A stretch of 64,000 bases of DNA from Sulfuricurvum sp. (GTDB taxonomy: Bacteria > Campylobacterota > Campylobacteria > Campylobacterales > Sulfurimonadaceae): contig DYMK01000001.1 in NCBI GenBank assembly GCA_020721585.1, positions 310,001 to 374,000 of the forward strand, in the 5' to 3' direction. Position 1 is the first letter of the stretch. Each line of letters begins with the position of its first letter. Below the pieces are notes generated by a model. That model saw nothing but the letters and a program-made list of their open reading frames with translations, did not search any database and was not told the origin of the DNA. This document shows, in pieces, positions 8,727-17,776 of this stretch. Position numbers and translations under genes: made by a program.

Positions 8727-10499
8727 TCATCCCCCCATCGCTCTAAATTCCGGGACGATCTTTTGAAGCGCGGGGACTATCTCTGAAGTAGAAAGAAGGT
8801 GGTCAATATCGCGACGGAGTTGATCAATCGGGTAAGGGGTAGAGCGGGCGATAAGGATGGATTCAAACATCGTTTTGTGTTCACTCTCATCGATGAGTAA
8901 CTCTTCGTACAATTTTTCCCCCGCACGCAATCCGGTATAGACAATCTCAATGGGGGTGGTCGCATAAAGGCGTATCATGGTCTGTGCCAAAGTAGCAATT
9001 TTGACCGGTTCCCCCATATCAAGGATAAAAAGCTCCCCGCCACGGGCGATAGCGGCCGCTTGGAGGACGAGCTGACACGCTTCATCGATGAGCATAAAAT
9101 AGCGGGTAATCTCAGGATGGGTGAGGGTCACTGGCCCTCCCGCTTCGATTTGGGCTTTAAATTTGGGGATAACACTGCCACTGGAGCCTAACACATTCCC
9201 AAAGCGTACTGCCACAATCTCACTCTCGCAGGGATCGACATTATGGGCGTAGAGTTCCACGATCCGTTTGGTTGTCCCCATAATGTTGGTGGGGCGTACC
9301 GCTTTATCGGTGGAGATAATGACAATTTTGGGGATCTTAGCTGCGATAGCGCTGTCGATGAGGGTGATACTCCCGTGGATATTGTTCTCAATGGCGATGC
9401 GACCGTTGGCTTCGCACAAGGGGACGTGTTTGTAAGCTGCGGCATGAATGAGAATATCAGGATGGGTAGTGCGCCACAGGGTATTAAGCATCTGGGAATG
9501 GAGGATACTGCCCAACTGGAGCGTTGCGTGGGGGAGTTTTTCCCCGATTTGGTAGAGATTGTATTCGCTGTGATCGATGAGGATGAGATGTTTCGCCCCA
9601 AACTGATGACATTGAAGAGCAATTTCGCTTCCGATACTCCCCCCAGCACCCGTGATGGCAACCACTTTACCCCGAATAAAGTGTTCGATGGTGGTACGAT
9701 CGAGATCTTGGGGATGACGGGCTAAGAGATCTTCGATGCGCAGAGGCTCCACCCGACTGATGGTATCGTTGAGGATGGAGGCGCGTTGAATGTCCCGAAT
9801 TGAGGTCTCTTGAAGCGTGGCGTAGAGCGATTGGATGGTGCTTTGGGGGAGCGAACCATCGATAATGGCGGTGGTAAGGTTATGGGTCTGGATTAAGCTT
9901 AAGAGTTTAGTTGGGTCATAGACTTTGATATTACAGATGGTCGAACCGATCATGGAGAGGTTCTTTTCCCGTATAGCGATGAGTCCCAAGGGGTAATAGC
10001 CCGCTTTAATCAATCCATGGATCAGTAAATCGCTATGGGATGAGATACCGATAATCACGGTGGGTTTGAGGGTGTGAATATTCCCCAAGGAGTGAATTAC
10101 CAGCTGTTTGGCAAAACGTAATCCCCCCAACAGCGTAAAGGAGCAAAACGCATCAATAATGACCACACTGCGAGGAAACGGAGAAAAAAAGTGGGGAAAA
10201 ACCAAAAACGTAATCACAAAGAAAAGATAGGTCAAAAGATGGGCATACAAAAGTTTTTGGGCATCATTGAGGGCAAAAAATCGCCAGATAAACGAATACC
10301 CCCCCACCATCATAATCAAAAAAAGTTTAAGTCCCACGATGACCAATGCCACCCGTGGGAAAGGGGTGAGAAACATTTCCGGAATGGCAAAATTAAACCG
10401 TAATAAATAGGCTCCATAGAGGGTGATGAGCGAAAGGATCGCATCACTGAGGAGAAAAAAGAGGAGCCGTTTGGCACTGCTGGGGTGAAGCCATCGCAT
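8727..10499 (-). CDS. pglF: UDP-GlcNAc 4,6-dehydratase PglF
   Basis: This 590-residue protein, the same length as Campylobacter jejuni PglF, starts with about four membrane helices. A regulatory Rossmann-like region follows, then a cytoplasmic short-chain dehydrogenase domain with TGAGGSIGSE for NAD(P) binding and STDKAVRPTNIMG, the form of the catalytic segment that replaces the usual Tyr by Met in membrane dehydratases. PglF makes UDP-4-keto-6-deoxy-GlcNAc, the first step to UDP-diacetylbacillosamine. It is the last gene of the pgl operon, starting two bases after pglE stops. Confidence 0.93.
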   Translation of the reverse strand: MRWLHPSSAKRLLFFLLSDAILSLITLYGAYLLRFNFAIPEMFLTPFPRVALVIVGLKLFLIMMVGGYSFIWRFFALNDAQKLLYAHLLTYLFFVITFLVFPHFFSPFPRSVVIIDAFCSFTLLGGLRFAKQLVIHSLGNIHTLKPTVIIGISSHSDLLIHGLIKAGYYPLGLIAIREKNLSMIGSTICNIKVYDPTKLLSLIQTHNLTTAIIDGSLPQSTIQSLYATLQETSIRDIQRASILNDTISRVEPLRIEDLLARHPQDLDRTTIEHFIRGKVVAITGAGGSIGSEIALQCHQFGAKHLILIDHSEYNLYQIGEKLPHATLQLGSILHSQMLNTLWRTTHPDILIHAAAYKHVPLCEANGRIAIENNIHGSITLIDSAIAAKIPKIVIISTDKAVRPTNIMGTTKRIVELYAHNVDPCESEIVAVRFGNVLGSSGSVIPKFKAQIEAGGPVTLTHPEITRYFMLIDEACQLVLQAAAIARGGELFILDMGEPVKIATLAQTMIRLYATTPIEIVYTGLRAGEKLYEELLIDESEHKTMFESILIARSTPYPIDQLRRDIDHLLSTSEIVPALQKIVPEFRAMGG

Positions 10500-10501
10500 A
10501 C

Positions 10502-11608
10502 TTATAAGGCTTTATGAATCAAGTGCGCTATGCGTATGACCGTATCGTGATCCATTTGGGTACCACTGGGGAGACAAAGTCCTTTAGCAAAGAGGGTGTC
10601 CGAGACCCCATTTTGGAGGGAGAGGGCTTCTTTGAACAGCGGTTGCGCGTGCATCGGTTTCCACAACGGGCGACTCTCAATCCCCTCTTTTTCCAAGGCT
10701 AAACGGACACGGTTGGGATTTGTGTGTTCAAACGTGAGGGTCGTGAGCCAACGGTTCCCCACCGTATCGGGCAATTCTGGCATAAAGGTGATCTCCTCAA
10801 TCTCCCCTAATGCTTCCCGATACCACCCAAAAATTTTCCGACGTTGGGCGATACGTTCGTTAAGTACCTCCATTTGCGCTACCCCAATGGCGGCAAGTAC
10901 ATTGCTCATTCGATAGTTGTATCCGTACTCCAAATGTTCGTAATGGGGGACATTTTCCCGCGCTTGGGTGGCGTAAAATCGGGCTTTGTCGATAAGATGG
11001 GGATCCGAAGAGACCAACATTCCCCCCCCTGAGGTGCTGAGGATTTTGTTCCCATTAAAACTGTACACCCCCAAGGTTCCTAATGTCCCCGTTTGACCCC
11101 CACGATAGCGAGATCCCAAACTCTCCGCTGCATCTTCGATCAGGGAAATACCATACGCATCGCACACCGCAAGAATGGGATCAATAGCGGCACACTGACC
11201 GTACAAATGGGTGAGTATCAACGCTTTGGGCTTTTTTGGGGCGGTGAGGATGGCGTGTTCTAGCAAGGTAGGATCAAGATTCCAACTGGCGTAGTCACTG
11301 TCGATAAAAATCGGGGTGGCATTTTGGTAGAGGATGGGGGCGACCGAACCAATAAACGTAAAGGATGAGGTGAGGACATAATCTCCTACCCCAACCCCTA
11401 AAACCCGTAACGCCAAATGCAATGCTGCCGTAGCCGAAGCGAGGGCAAGGGCGTATGGCGTTTGGGTAAAACGTTGAATGCTGTGTTCAAAACGATCCAC
11501 CATAGGGCCAAGTGGAGCGATGTAGTTGCTCTCAAACACCTCAGCAAGGTACGCTTGCTCCCGACCGCTCATGTGGGGTGGGGAGAGAAAAATGGGGCGT
11601 GGTTTCAC
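10502..11608 (-). CDS. pglE: UDP-4-amino sugar aminotransferase PglE
   Basis: This 368-residue DegT/DnrJ/EryC1 family aminotransferase uses PLP and glutamate to convert the PglF product to the 4-amino sugar. The PLP-binding lysine is K188 in NGNKILSTSGGG, and HLYGQCAAID and EDAAES are typical of the family. It sits between pglB and pglF with two-base gaps on both sides, so it is clearly part of the operon. Sugar aminotransferases of other pathways look similar; the assignment to the bacillosamine pathway rests on the neighbours. Confidence 0.92.
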   Translation of the reverse strand: MKPRPIFLSPPHMSGREQAYLAEVFESNYIAPLGPMVDRFEHSIQRFTQTPYALALASATAALHLALRVLGVGVGDYVLTSSFTFIGSVAPILYQNATPIFIDSDYASWNLDPTLLEHAILTAPKKPKALILTHLYGQCAAIDPILAVCDAYGISLIEDAAESLGSRYRGGQTGTLGTLGVYSFNGNKILSTSGGGMLVSSDPHLIDKARFYATQARENVPHYEHLEYGYNYRMSNVLAAIGVAQMEVLNERIAQRRKIFGWYREALGEIEEITFMPELPDTVGNRWLTTLTFEHTNPNRVRLALEKEGIESRPLWKPMHAQPLFKEALSLQNGVSDTLFAKGLCLPSGTQMDHDTVIRIAHLIHKAL

Positions 11609-11610
11609 CG

Positions 11611-13722
11611 TTACACTTTCAGTTTATAAATTTTGGTGAGCGGGTCAAGGAAAACTGGCTCAAAAAGTTTAGGGTCATAATGTTCAAATACAAAAAGTTG
11701 GATGTAAGTCGAATGGAGGTAAAAATCGTCCAAAATCAAAAACTTCCCGTAGCTGGAGAGATAAATGACATTAACCCCTTCCGAGGCAAACTGTTGCTCT
11801 TGAATTTGCAATTTCATTGCATTGTCATACCCCACTTGATAAAACCCTTTGATAGGTACCTCTTGACCCCCAATTTTGAGCATATTTTGGGCTTTGATAA
11901 TCGAGACCACACCCCCATCCAATTCAAGGGTTTTGCCCGTATCCTCGACCCCTTGACTGGCATAAAAGAGGGGTTGTTGCGGTTGCGCTTGGGGATTTTG
12001 AAGATCCAATTGGCTAAATAATGCGACGGTAGGGAGAATCTCCATCATCCGTAAAGGGAGATACAAATAGACATTGCGCGTTGCTTTGGGTAAAGTTGTC
12101 GGATTAGCGTGCACGGTAGTGATCAAATCATCGGCACTGGTCACCTTGTAGTCTTTGAACATTTGGGCGATGATTTGGGTTTGGTTGGTTTTGAACCCTT
12201 TTTCGGTGTATTCGACACTCAGACGGGACATGAGTGCCGCATTGGTTTGGGGTTGGGTAAGGATATAGCTGGCAGGATAGTTGACATCACCGCTGTGTTT
12301 TCCCCCATCGACCAGCGTTTTGACATCACTGTAATAGCGAATAGGGTACCCATAATCCCACCAACTAATCATGTAGTCTTCACGTGAAGCACGCTTTCGT
12401 AACTGATCTAAGGCATGTACCTCTTTGGTTATAAGGACAGTGGGATTTTTATACTCTTGAATATGTTTATAATTGGGATACAGTGCAGCTCCTGTGAAAA
12501 CCACAACGGTGAGGAGCTGAAGCCATTTTTTTTCGATAAACTGGATAAGATAAAATAAGAGATACCCAAATCCCAGTGCCATAGGGGCAACGGCATAGAT
12601 GGTAAAACGCAACCCTGCTGACATCGCAATAAAACCCAATCCCACCAGTGGAAGGGTGAGAATTAGGGGACGATACGCCAAAAGGGCAAGAAGATACCCA
12701 ACACACGCCAACACAAATACCATCGTGCTACCACTGATCCGCTCCGCAAAGACGGTAAAGGGGATATGCCCCGCTTCGCGCACCGTTTGGGCGACGTTGT
12801 AAAAATGAAGCCCTGCTGTCTCAGAGACATTGTCCCGAAAGAGGTAACTTTTAAGCTCATTCCAGATGGGATCAACCCCACCCGTCGCAAAATAGAGGGC
12901 AAATCCTGCCCCAAAGACCATCCAAAACCATTTTTTATCCAACGTGGGTTGAAAATGAAAAAGGGTAAAAAGGGCTAAGGCAAGGGCAAGCTTAAGGACT
13001 AAAGGGAGCGATAACAGCCCCAAGAGGATAAACAAGACAATTTTATACAAATGGTGATTGTTGCGTTCAAATACCACTGTATACAACAACATTGTCACCA
13101 AAATAGCGGTATTGAGAGAATAACTTTGGGGATACCACCACCCATTGAGGGCGACCATCAGTGTGATGGGAAGTAAAAAGTGGTTGCGTTGATGGGTCAT
13201 TGCGAGCATCAAAAAATACAACGAAAACATCGGTAAGACAATGGTGAGCATATCGGTATCGTAATAGCCACTCATGGTACGGTTGTAATAACTGTTGGCA
13301 ATCCCAGCTAACAGGGCAGCAACAAATCCCATGGAGGTTTGATTAAAAAGTCGTCCCATTAATACAAGGGGGATAACAATCAGCGATCCAAAAACCGAGG
13401 GCATATACAGCAGTAAGGTTTCAAAACTCACAGGGAGAATTTTGGCTAACCACGCCGTTAACATTGCCAAAGGATCGGTGATGGGGGAGAGGTCATTGGG
13501 TTGATGACTCCCTGCTAAAAGGTCGCGCGCCCCTTCGGCAAAATAATACCCATCGTTGGTATTGATCATGAGGGCATTGTTCCAAAAGAAGGTGGAGACA
13601 TTTTGCGCCTCACCAATCCAAATCATCCGCATCCCCACCGAAAAGAGGTAGGCAATGAGAATAGAAAGAATGACCATTTTGGTGGTATTGAGTGAAACAC
13701 TCTGTGGAATTTGAAATTTCAT
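11611..13722 (-). CDS. pglB: bacterial oligosaccharyltransferase PglB
   Basis: This 703-residue STT3-family protein transfers a lipid-linked glycan to Asn in the bacterial sequon D/E-x-N-x-S/T on the periplasmic side of the inner membrane. About 12-13 membrane segments fill residues 15-430. The first external loop has the metal-site motif NTNDGYYFAEG, and DTDML gives the second acidic pair. The signature WWDYG is at residues 454-458, followed by PIRYYSDVKTLVDGGKHSG, very close to the Campylobacter jejuni sequence. All key catalytic elements are present, so the enzyme should be active. It is separated from pglD by an Rpn-type nuclease gene. Confidence 0.96.
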   Translation of the reverse strand: MKFQIPQSVSLNTTKMVILSILIAYLFSVGMRMIWIGEAQNVSTFFWNNALMINTNDGYYFAEGARDLLAGSHQPNDLSPITDPLAMLTAWLAKILPVSFETLLLYMPSVFGSLIVIPLVLMGRLFNQTSMGFVAALLAGIANSYYNRTMSGYYDTDMLTIVLPMFSLYFLMLAMTHQRNHFLLPITLMVALNGWWYPQSYSLNTAILVTMLLYTVVFERNNHHLYKIVLFILLGLLSLPLVLKLALALALFTLFHFQPTLDKKWFWMVFGAGFALYFATGGVDPIWNELKSYLFRDNVSETAGLHFYNVAQTVREAGHIPFTVFAERISGSTMVFVLACVGYLLALLAYRPLILTLPLVGLGFIAMSAGLRFTIYAVAPMALGFGYLLFYLIQFIEKKWLQLLTVVVFTGAALYPNYKHIQEYKNPTVLITKEVHALDQLRKRASREDYMISWWDYGYPIRYYSDVKTLVDGGKHSGDVNYPASYILTQPQTNAALMSRLSVEYTEKGFKTNQTQIIAQMFKDYKVTSADDLITTVHANPTTLPKATRNVYLYLPLRMMEILPTVALFSQLDLQNPQAQPQQPLFYASQGVEDTGKTLELDGGVVSIIKAQNMLKIGGQEVPIKGFYQVGYDNAMKLQIQEQQFASEGVNVIYLSSYGKFLILDDFYLHSTYIQLFVFEHYDPKLFEPVFLDPLTKIYKLKV

Positions 13723-13734
13723 AAAAATCGTTCC

Positions 13735-14733
13735 TTAGGTTCTAAGATGGTGTATGTCGATAGGGGATAACCCCGTTTTAAGGGCAATGGTCTCATCATC
13801 CAAAATATCCAAAAGGTTTTGGGCAATGGCAAGCTTAGCGTGCTTTTCCCCCTCACGTTTCCCTTTTTCAAGACCTTCAGCGAGTCCTTTTTCTAAACCT
13901 TTTTCAATCCCCTCAGCGAGTCCTTTTTCTAAACCTTTTTCAATCCCCTCAGCGAGTCCTTTTTCTAAACCTTTTTCAAGACCTTCTGCTAGACCTTCTG
14001 CTAGTCCTTTGGCAAGAGCCGTATCTTTGGCTTTGCGTAGGGCATTTTCTTCATCACGCTCTTTCATCGCGACCCAATCGTAGATACGCATATCTTCTTT
14101 ATTCCATTGGTAGCGTGTTGCGATTAAAAACGCTTCGGTGAATTCAGGTAGAGACTCATACTGGGATGGGATAAAATCCAAAGTGGTCGCATTTTTGAGA
14201 AAAAACATCCATTTATCTAAAATGGTGTTCAGTTCTTCTAAGCTTTTGGTAAATTTATTGAGTTCAATAAACGTAAACTCAAAATCCTTCAGATCGTGAG
14301 AGAGGGTATCTTTATTGAGAATAAGGTGTCGAGAGATGTAGTCGGTGTTGTCTAACATATTAAAATTCAATATCCCGATAAAATAGACTTTTTTCAATCG
14401 ATTGTAATCTTGACTTACATCCAATTGTTCCACATACGCTTTGGAGGTGTAATACAAACTTCGCTTGGTAAAGTCGTACAAATCTCTTTTTTGCATCTCA
14501 ATGATAAACTCTTCACCCGCCTCATTTTTGGCCTTAATGTCCAAGATGGTAAGTTTCATCTCCTCAATTTTAGGGACTTGGGTTGGGCTCACCAAATCAA
14601 CGTGGGCGATTTTTTTATCCCCCTTGAAATCCAAAATAGCATTTAAAAAAGAGATCAAAATCGCTTTATGTTGTTCATCACCAAAGATTTTTTTAAAAGC
14701 AACGTCGTTTCGGGGATCGGCAAATTGCATCAA
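13735..14733 (-). CDS. Rpn/PD-(D/E)XK nuclease family protein with tandem repeats
   Basis: This 332-residue protein starts with the family signature FADPRNDVAFKKIFG and contains LDIKAKNEAGEEFIIEMQ (about residues 64-81), whose Asp and E-x-Q are the nuclease residues. It belongs to the Rpn (recombination-promoting nuclease)/transposase-like PD-(D/E)XK group. The C-terminal part, residues 240-305, is a run of Gly-Leu-Ala-Glu-Gly and Glu-Lys-Gly units with a 12-residue period, probably helical. It lies between pglD and pglB, 8 and 12 bases from its neighbours, with no link to glycosylation known. Insertion into the operon is the simplest explanation. Confidence 0.85.
   Translation of the reverse strand: MMQFADPRNDVAFKKIFGDEQHKAILISFLNAILDFKGDKKIAHVDLVSPTQVPKIEEMKLTILDIKAKNEAGEEFIIEMQKRDLYDFTKRSLYYTSKAYVEQLDVSQDYNRLKKVYFIGILNFNMLDNTDYISRHLILNKDTLSHDLKDFEFTFIELNKFTKSLEELNTILDKWMFFLKNATTLDFIPSQYESLPEFTEAFLIATRYQWNKEDMRIYDWVAMKERDEENALRKAKDTALAKGLAEGLAEGLEKGLEKGLAEGIEKGLEKGLAEGIEKGLEKGLAEGLEKGKREGEKHAKLAIAQNLLDILDDETIALKTGLSPIDIHHLRT
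13869..13976. repeat. three 36-bp tandem repeats inside the Rpn gene
   Basis: Three adjacent copies of a 36-bp unit begin at 13869, 13905 and 13941. The second and third appear identical and the first differs in a few bases near its start. The unit codes for 12 residues of the Glu-Lys-Gly-Leu/Ala-Glu-Gly type, and shorter degenerate copies continue on both sides. As 36 is a multiple of three, gain or loss of copies changes protein length but keeps the frame. Confidence 0.9.
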
Positions 14734-14741
14734 AGGCTCCT

Positions 14742-15350
14742 TTAGGGTAAAGTTTTTTTAATGACGGCGGGGACACCTGCGACCATTACGTAGGAGGGAA
14801 TATCCGCAATGACCACACTCCCTGCGGCTACGATGGTGTGGTGACCAAGGGTGCGTTGTGGAATCACGCACGTTCCCATCCCCACAAAAGTGTAATCCCC
14901 CACACTCACTCCACCTGAAAGCGTCGCGTGAGGGGCGATATGGACAAAATCCCCTAAATGACTATCGTGTTCGACGATGGCACCACTGTTAATGATGCAG
15001 CCCATACCAATGGTGACATCGGCATTGATAAGGGCAAGGGGCATAATCACACTCCCCTCACACACGCTAACCGAGGGTGAAAGGATAGCACTGGGATGGA
15101 TAATGGTCGCAAGGGCATACCCTTTATCTACGATTTTTTGAGCAATTTTGGCACGGGTGCGATTCTCTCCAATCCCTAAAGCGATATGACCATGGGGATG
15201 AAGGGTACAAAACCGATCCCATGGCATCGCATCCGCCAAAGGGTTGTCATCAATCCATCCCGCAACGGTACTGCCACACGCACGGATACTATCGGCAATC
15301 ACCTTACCATGACCGCTGGCACCGTAGATAAAAATATCAGTTGGAACCAT
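14742..15350 (-). CDS. pglD: UDP-4-amino sugar N-acetyltransferase PglD
   Basis: This 202-residue protein has an N-terminal Rossmann-like UDP-sugar site ([14 protein letters not shown]) and a left-handed parallel beta-helix built from hexapeptide repeats, with the catalytic His region [18 protein letters not shown]. It uses acetyl-CoA to acetylate the 4-amino group, giving UDP-diacetylbacillosamine. Length and motifs fit Campylobacter PglD. Its start overlaps the end of pglC by 14 bases, the same order as in Campylobacter jejuni. Confidence 0.93.
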   Translation of the reverse strand: MVPTDIFIYGASGHGKVIADSIRACGSTVAGWIDDNPLADAMPWDRFCTLHPHGHIALGIGENRTRAKIAQKIVDKGYALATIIHPSAILSPSVSVCEGSVIMPLALINADVTIGMGCIINSGAIVEHDSHLGDFVHIAPHATLSGGVSVGDYTFVGMGTCVIPQRTLGHHTIVAAGSVVIADIPSYVMVAGVPAVIKKTLP

Positions 15351-15942
15351 TGAACTTCTCCATCGTGACCCTGCCTTCTTGGGAAATTCCCTCTTTTTTA
15401 ACCACTTTAAAAATCGTTAAAAAAAGAATTTTTAAATCCAATAAAAATGATATAGTATTCACATATTCGACATCATATCGAAATTTCTCTTCCCAGCGAA
15501 TCGCATTGCGTCCATTCACCTGCGCCAACCCTGTGATACCGGGTTTGAGGGCGTGTCGACGTGCTTGGTCGGGAGAATATAAGGGGAGATACTCCACCAG
15601 CAACGGGCGGGGACCAATAAAGCTCATCTCCCCTTTGAGGACATTGAGAAGTTGCGGGAGTTCATCGAGGCTAAGCGCACGGATGGTTTTTCCCACCCCC
15701 TGCAACCGTTTTTCATCGGGGAGAAGATTGCCTTGAGGATCTTTGTCGTTGGTCATGGTCCGAAATTTATAGATCGTAAAAATTTTCCCTTTTAATCCAG
15801 GGCGTTGTTGGGAAAAAACGATCGGACGACCAATTTTCAGAGCAACCAGTACTGCGGTCACAAGGATCACGGGGGAGAATAAAACGATCAAAACGAATGC
15901 ACCCAAACGGTCGATGAGGGGTTTGATAATCTTAAGGTACAT
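15337..15942 (-). CDS. pglC: diacetylbacillosamine-1-phosphate transferase PglC
   Basis: This 201-residue monotopic phosphoglycosyl transferase moves diacetylbacillosamine-1-phosphate to undecaprenyl phosphate, the first membrane step of the pathway. An N-terminal re-entrant hydrophobic helix (about residues 12-32) is followed by KFRTM, the catalytic Asp-Glu dyad in [25 protein letters not shown] and [13 protein letters not shown]. Length equals that of Campylobacter PglC, the small form of the family. It starts four bases after the HepT gene stops and overlaps pglD. Confidence 0.94.
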   Translation of the reverse strand: MYLKIIKPLIDRLGAFVLIVLFSPVILVTAVLVALKIGRPIVFSQQRPGLKGKIFTIYKFRTMTNDKDPQGNLLPDEKRLQGVGKTIRALSLDELPQLLNVLKGEMSFIGPRPLLVEYLPLYSPDQARRHALKPGITGLAQVNGRNAIRWEEKFRYDVEYVNTISFLLDLKILFLTIFKVVKKEGISQEGRVTMEKFNGSN

Positions 15943-15945
15943 TCG

Positions 15946-16389
15946 TTAGCGCACTTTCGTGTTATAGGTGACAATATTTTCTAAAATACGTTCGATGTCA
16001 TCAAATACCTGAATGGCTAATTGTATTCCCTCTAGGATGTCTTGTTCATTATTGGGATATTCATGGGTTAGTTTGTTGCGTAGTTTTCGATATTCCATCC
16101 ATTTTAGGGCATCCTCTATGATCTCAAATTTTTCCAATTTATCCAGTATATCGACCAAAGACATTGAGTCTTTATATTCGCCTATCTCATCCAAAAATAC
16201 TTTAAATAGTTTTTCACCCATCATATCTTGTAGCTTAATAAAGCGGTAAATAAACGTGTCAATGGTTTTGATTTTTTCAAAATCTTCAAAAACATCACAC
16301 CCTAAATAGGACCATGCGGTTATTTCGGTTAACGCGGATTTTGCCCTTTTGCGATGCAAATTTACTTTTTCTAGAATATCATTTATCAT
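15946..16389 (-). CDS. hepT: HepT-type toxin (HEPN ribonuclease)
   Basis: This 147-residue helical protein has the HEPN active-site motif RNKLTHEY near residue 108, which fits R-x4-H-x-Y. In studied MntA-HepT pairs the His and Arg form the ribonuclease centre and the Tyr is the residue that the antitoxin AMPylates. The start overlaps the end of the nucleotidyltransferase gene by four bases (ATGA). It lies between pglA and pglC, which are neighbours in Campylobacter jejuni, so the pair looks inserted into the operon. The region is visibly AT-rich. Toxicity is inferred from the family. Confidence 0.82.
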   Translation of the reverse strand: MINDILEKVNLHRKRAKSALTEITAWSYLGCDVFEDFEKIKTIDTFIYRFIKLQDMMGEKLFKVFLDEIGEYKDSMSLVDILDKLEKFEIIEDALKWMEYRKLRNKLTHEYPNNEQDILEGIQLAIQVFDDIERILENIVTYNTKVR

Positions 16390-16676
16390 AAAACAATCCC
16401 CTCTTTGAGTGCGGTTTTAACAATATTTTGCTCTTGCGTCAACGGAGTATGAAACAGTAAATCTACTTTTCGCTCGATCCCTTGTAACTCCATTTCAGCC
16501 AAAATTTTGATCTGTTGTTGCATGTCGACAGTATGATTGGTTTGAATGAGCAAATCTATATCTCCCCCTCTTTTATCATCGTAGAGACGACTTCCAAACA
16601 AGATGATGGTACTATCGGTCAAAACGTCTAAAATGGTCGACTTGATGATAGTTATCTCTTGTTGGGTGAGTCTCAT
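16386..16676 (-). CDS. mntA: MntA-type nucleotidyltransferase antitoxin
   Basis: This 96-residue minimal nucleotidyltransferase has the family motif as GSRLYDDKRGGDIDLL (G-S, nine residues, D-x-D), needed for nucleotide and metal binding. Members paired with HepT neutralise it by adding AMP to its conserved Tyr. It overlaps pglA upstream by four bases (ATGA, 16673-16676) and hepT downstream by four bases (16386-16389). The antitoxin is thus translated just before the toxin and directly after a glycosyltransferase. Confidence 0.85.
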   Translation of the reverse strand: MRLTQQEITIIKSTILDVLTDSTIILFGSRLYDDKRGGDIDLLIQTNHTVDMQQQIKILAEMELQGIERKVDLLFHTPLTQEQNIVKTALKEGIVL

Positions 16677-17776
16677 GATGGTATCCCATACACGTGAAGA
16701 TGGTGTTCCACAATCGTACCAATATCAAACTCTTTTATCGCTTTTTCCCGTCCCGCTTTCCCCATTTTTTCCCGCAAAGAGGAGTTCAGAAGGAGTTTTT
16801 CAATCGCTTGGGCTAAGGCAACCCCATCGTGGGAAGGGACGATAAACCCATTAACCCCCTCTTCGACCGTTTCACGACACCCCACCACATCAGTCGTGAC
16901 TACGGGCAATTCCATGCTCATCGCCTCTAACGTGGTACGGGGAAGCCCCTCACGGTAACTGGGGAGGACAAAAATCGTACTTTGGGAGAGGATATGGCGG
17001 ATGTTGTCTTGGTGTCCTAAATAATGGAGTGACCCTTGGTGAAGTAAAAAAGATTCGGTGACACTAAAACGGTTCCCCGCATCAGGAGATCCCACCAGTT
17101 GAAAGGAGACCTCGGGATAGGTTTTTGCTAAAAGCTGTGCCGCGTGAATAAACTCAAAAAGTCCCTTGTGCTTGAGGGCGCGGGCAATCATGGTCACCCG
17201 TATCCATTCATCGGTTTTGGGGAGGGGTTGCCATGCGTTGGTATCGATCCCTACGCCATTAATGATGACCACTTTGTGTGGGGGGACGATTTTTTTGCGT
17301 ATGAGATACGCTGGATCATCGTGATTGACAAACATCACCGTATTCGAGAGTCGAAATACTTGAGCATACAACGATTCGATAATCGTCCGTACAAGGCGAC
17401 TTTTGAGGTCGTTTTCGAGGTAAAAACTCCCCAATCCTTCGACAAGGTTGATAATTTTGGGGATTTTTGCCGCACGTCCTGCGATGGTACCATAAATATT
17501 GGGCTTGGCGGTAAACGTGTGGAGAATATCCAGTTTCAGGGGTTTGATAGCATGGTAGATGTGTTGGATAGCGCGCAATTCTTTGAGAGGGTTGAGACTG
17601 GAACGCTCAATGGAATAGGGAATATGAATCACCCCATGGGTAGCAAAATCGCTACTTTTATCTCCCTCTGGGCAAATCGCATAGACTCTATGCCCACGCG
17701 CGATGAGTGCTTGCATAATGGGCAAACGAAAAAGCCAAAGATTAAGATCAAGGTGGGAGAGGAAGCCAAAGGTCAT
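16673..17776 (-). CDS. pglA: GalNAc-type glycosyltransferase PglA
   Basis: This 367-residue GT-B (GT4) glycosyltransferase starts MTFGFLSHLDLNLW, close to the start of Campylobacter PglA, and has the late GT4 motif LPSYREGLPRTTLEAMSMELPVV shortened here to its key part, EGLPRTTLEAMS, with the donor-binding Glu residues. PglA adds the second sugar, GalNAc in C. jejuni, to undecaprenyl-diphospho-bacillosamine on the cytoplasmic side of the membrane. It overlaps the upstream glycosyltransferase and the downstream mntA by four bases each. Donor specificity cannot be read from the sequence. Confidence 0.85.
   Translation of the reverse strand: MTFGFLSHLDLNLWLFRLPIMQALIARGHRVYAICPEGDKSSDFATHGVIHIPYSIERSSLNPLKELRAIQHIYHAIKPLKLDILHTFTAKPNIYGTIAGRAAKIPKIINLVEGLGSFYLENDLKSRLVRTIIESLYAQVFRLSNTVMFVNHDDPAYLIRKKIVPPHKVVIINGVGIDTNAWQPLPKTDEWIRVTMIARALKHKGLFEFIHAAQLLAKTYPEVSFQLVGSPDAGNRFSVTESFLLHQGSLHYLGHQDNIRHILSQSTIFVLPSYREGLPRTTLEAMSMELPVVTTDVVGCRETVEEGVNGFIVPSHDGVALAQAIEKLLLNSSLREKMGKAGREKAIKEFDIGTIVEHHLHVYGIPS

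Noticed and set aside
9243-9725. Plus-strand 160-codon frame inside pglF
   Set aside because: It is antisense to the conserved dehydratase domain and has no recognisable motif; a shadow of codon bias.
13869-13976. Possible CRISPR array
   Set aside because: The 36-bp units are directly adjacent with no spacers and are in frame inside a coding sequence.
13754-14083. Plus-strand frame rich in SPFSKPFSIPSA repeats
   Set aside because: It is the antisense reading of the 36-bp tandem repeats in the Rpn gene, not an independent repeat protein.
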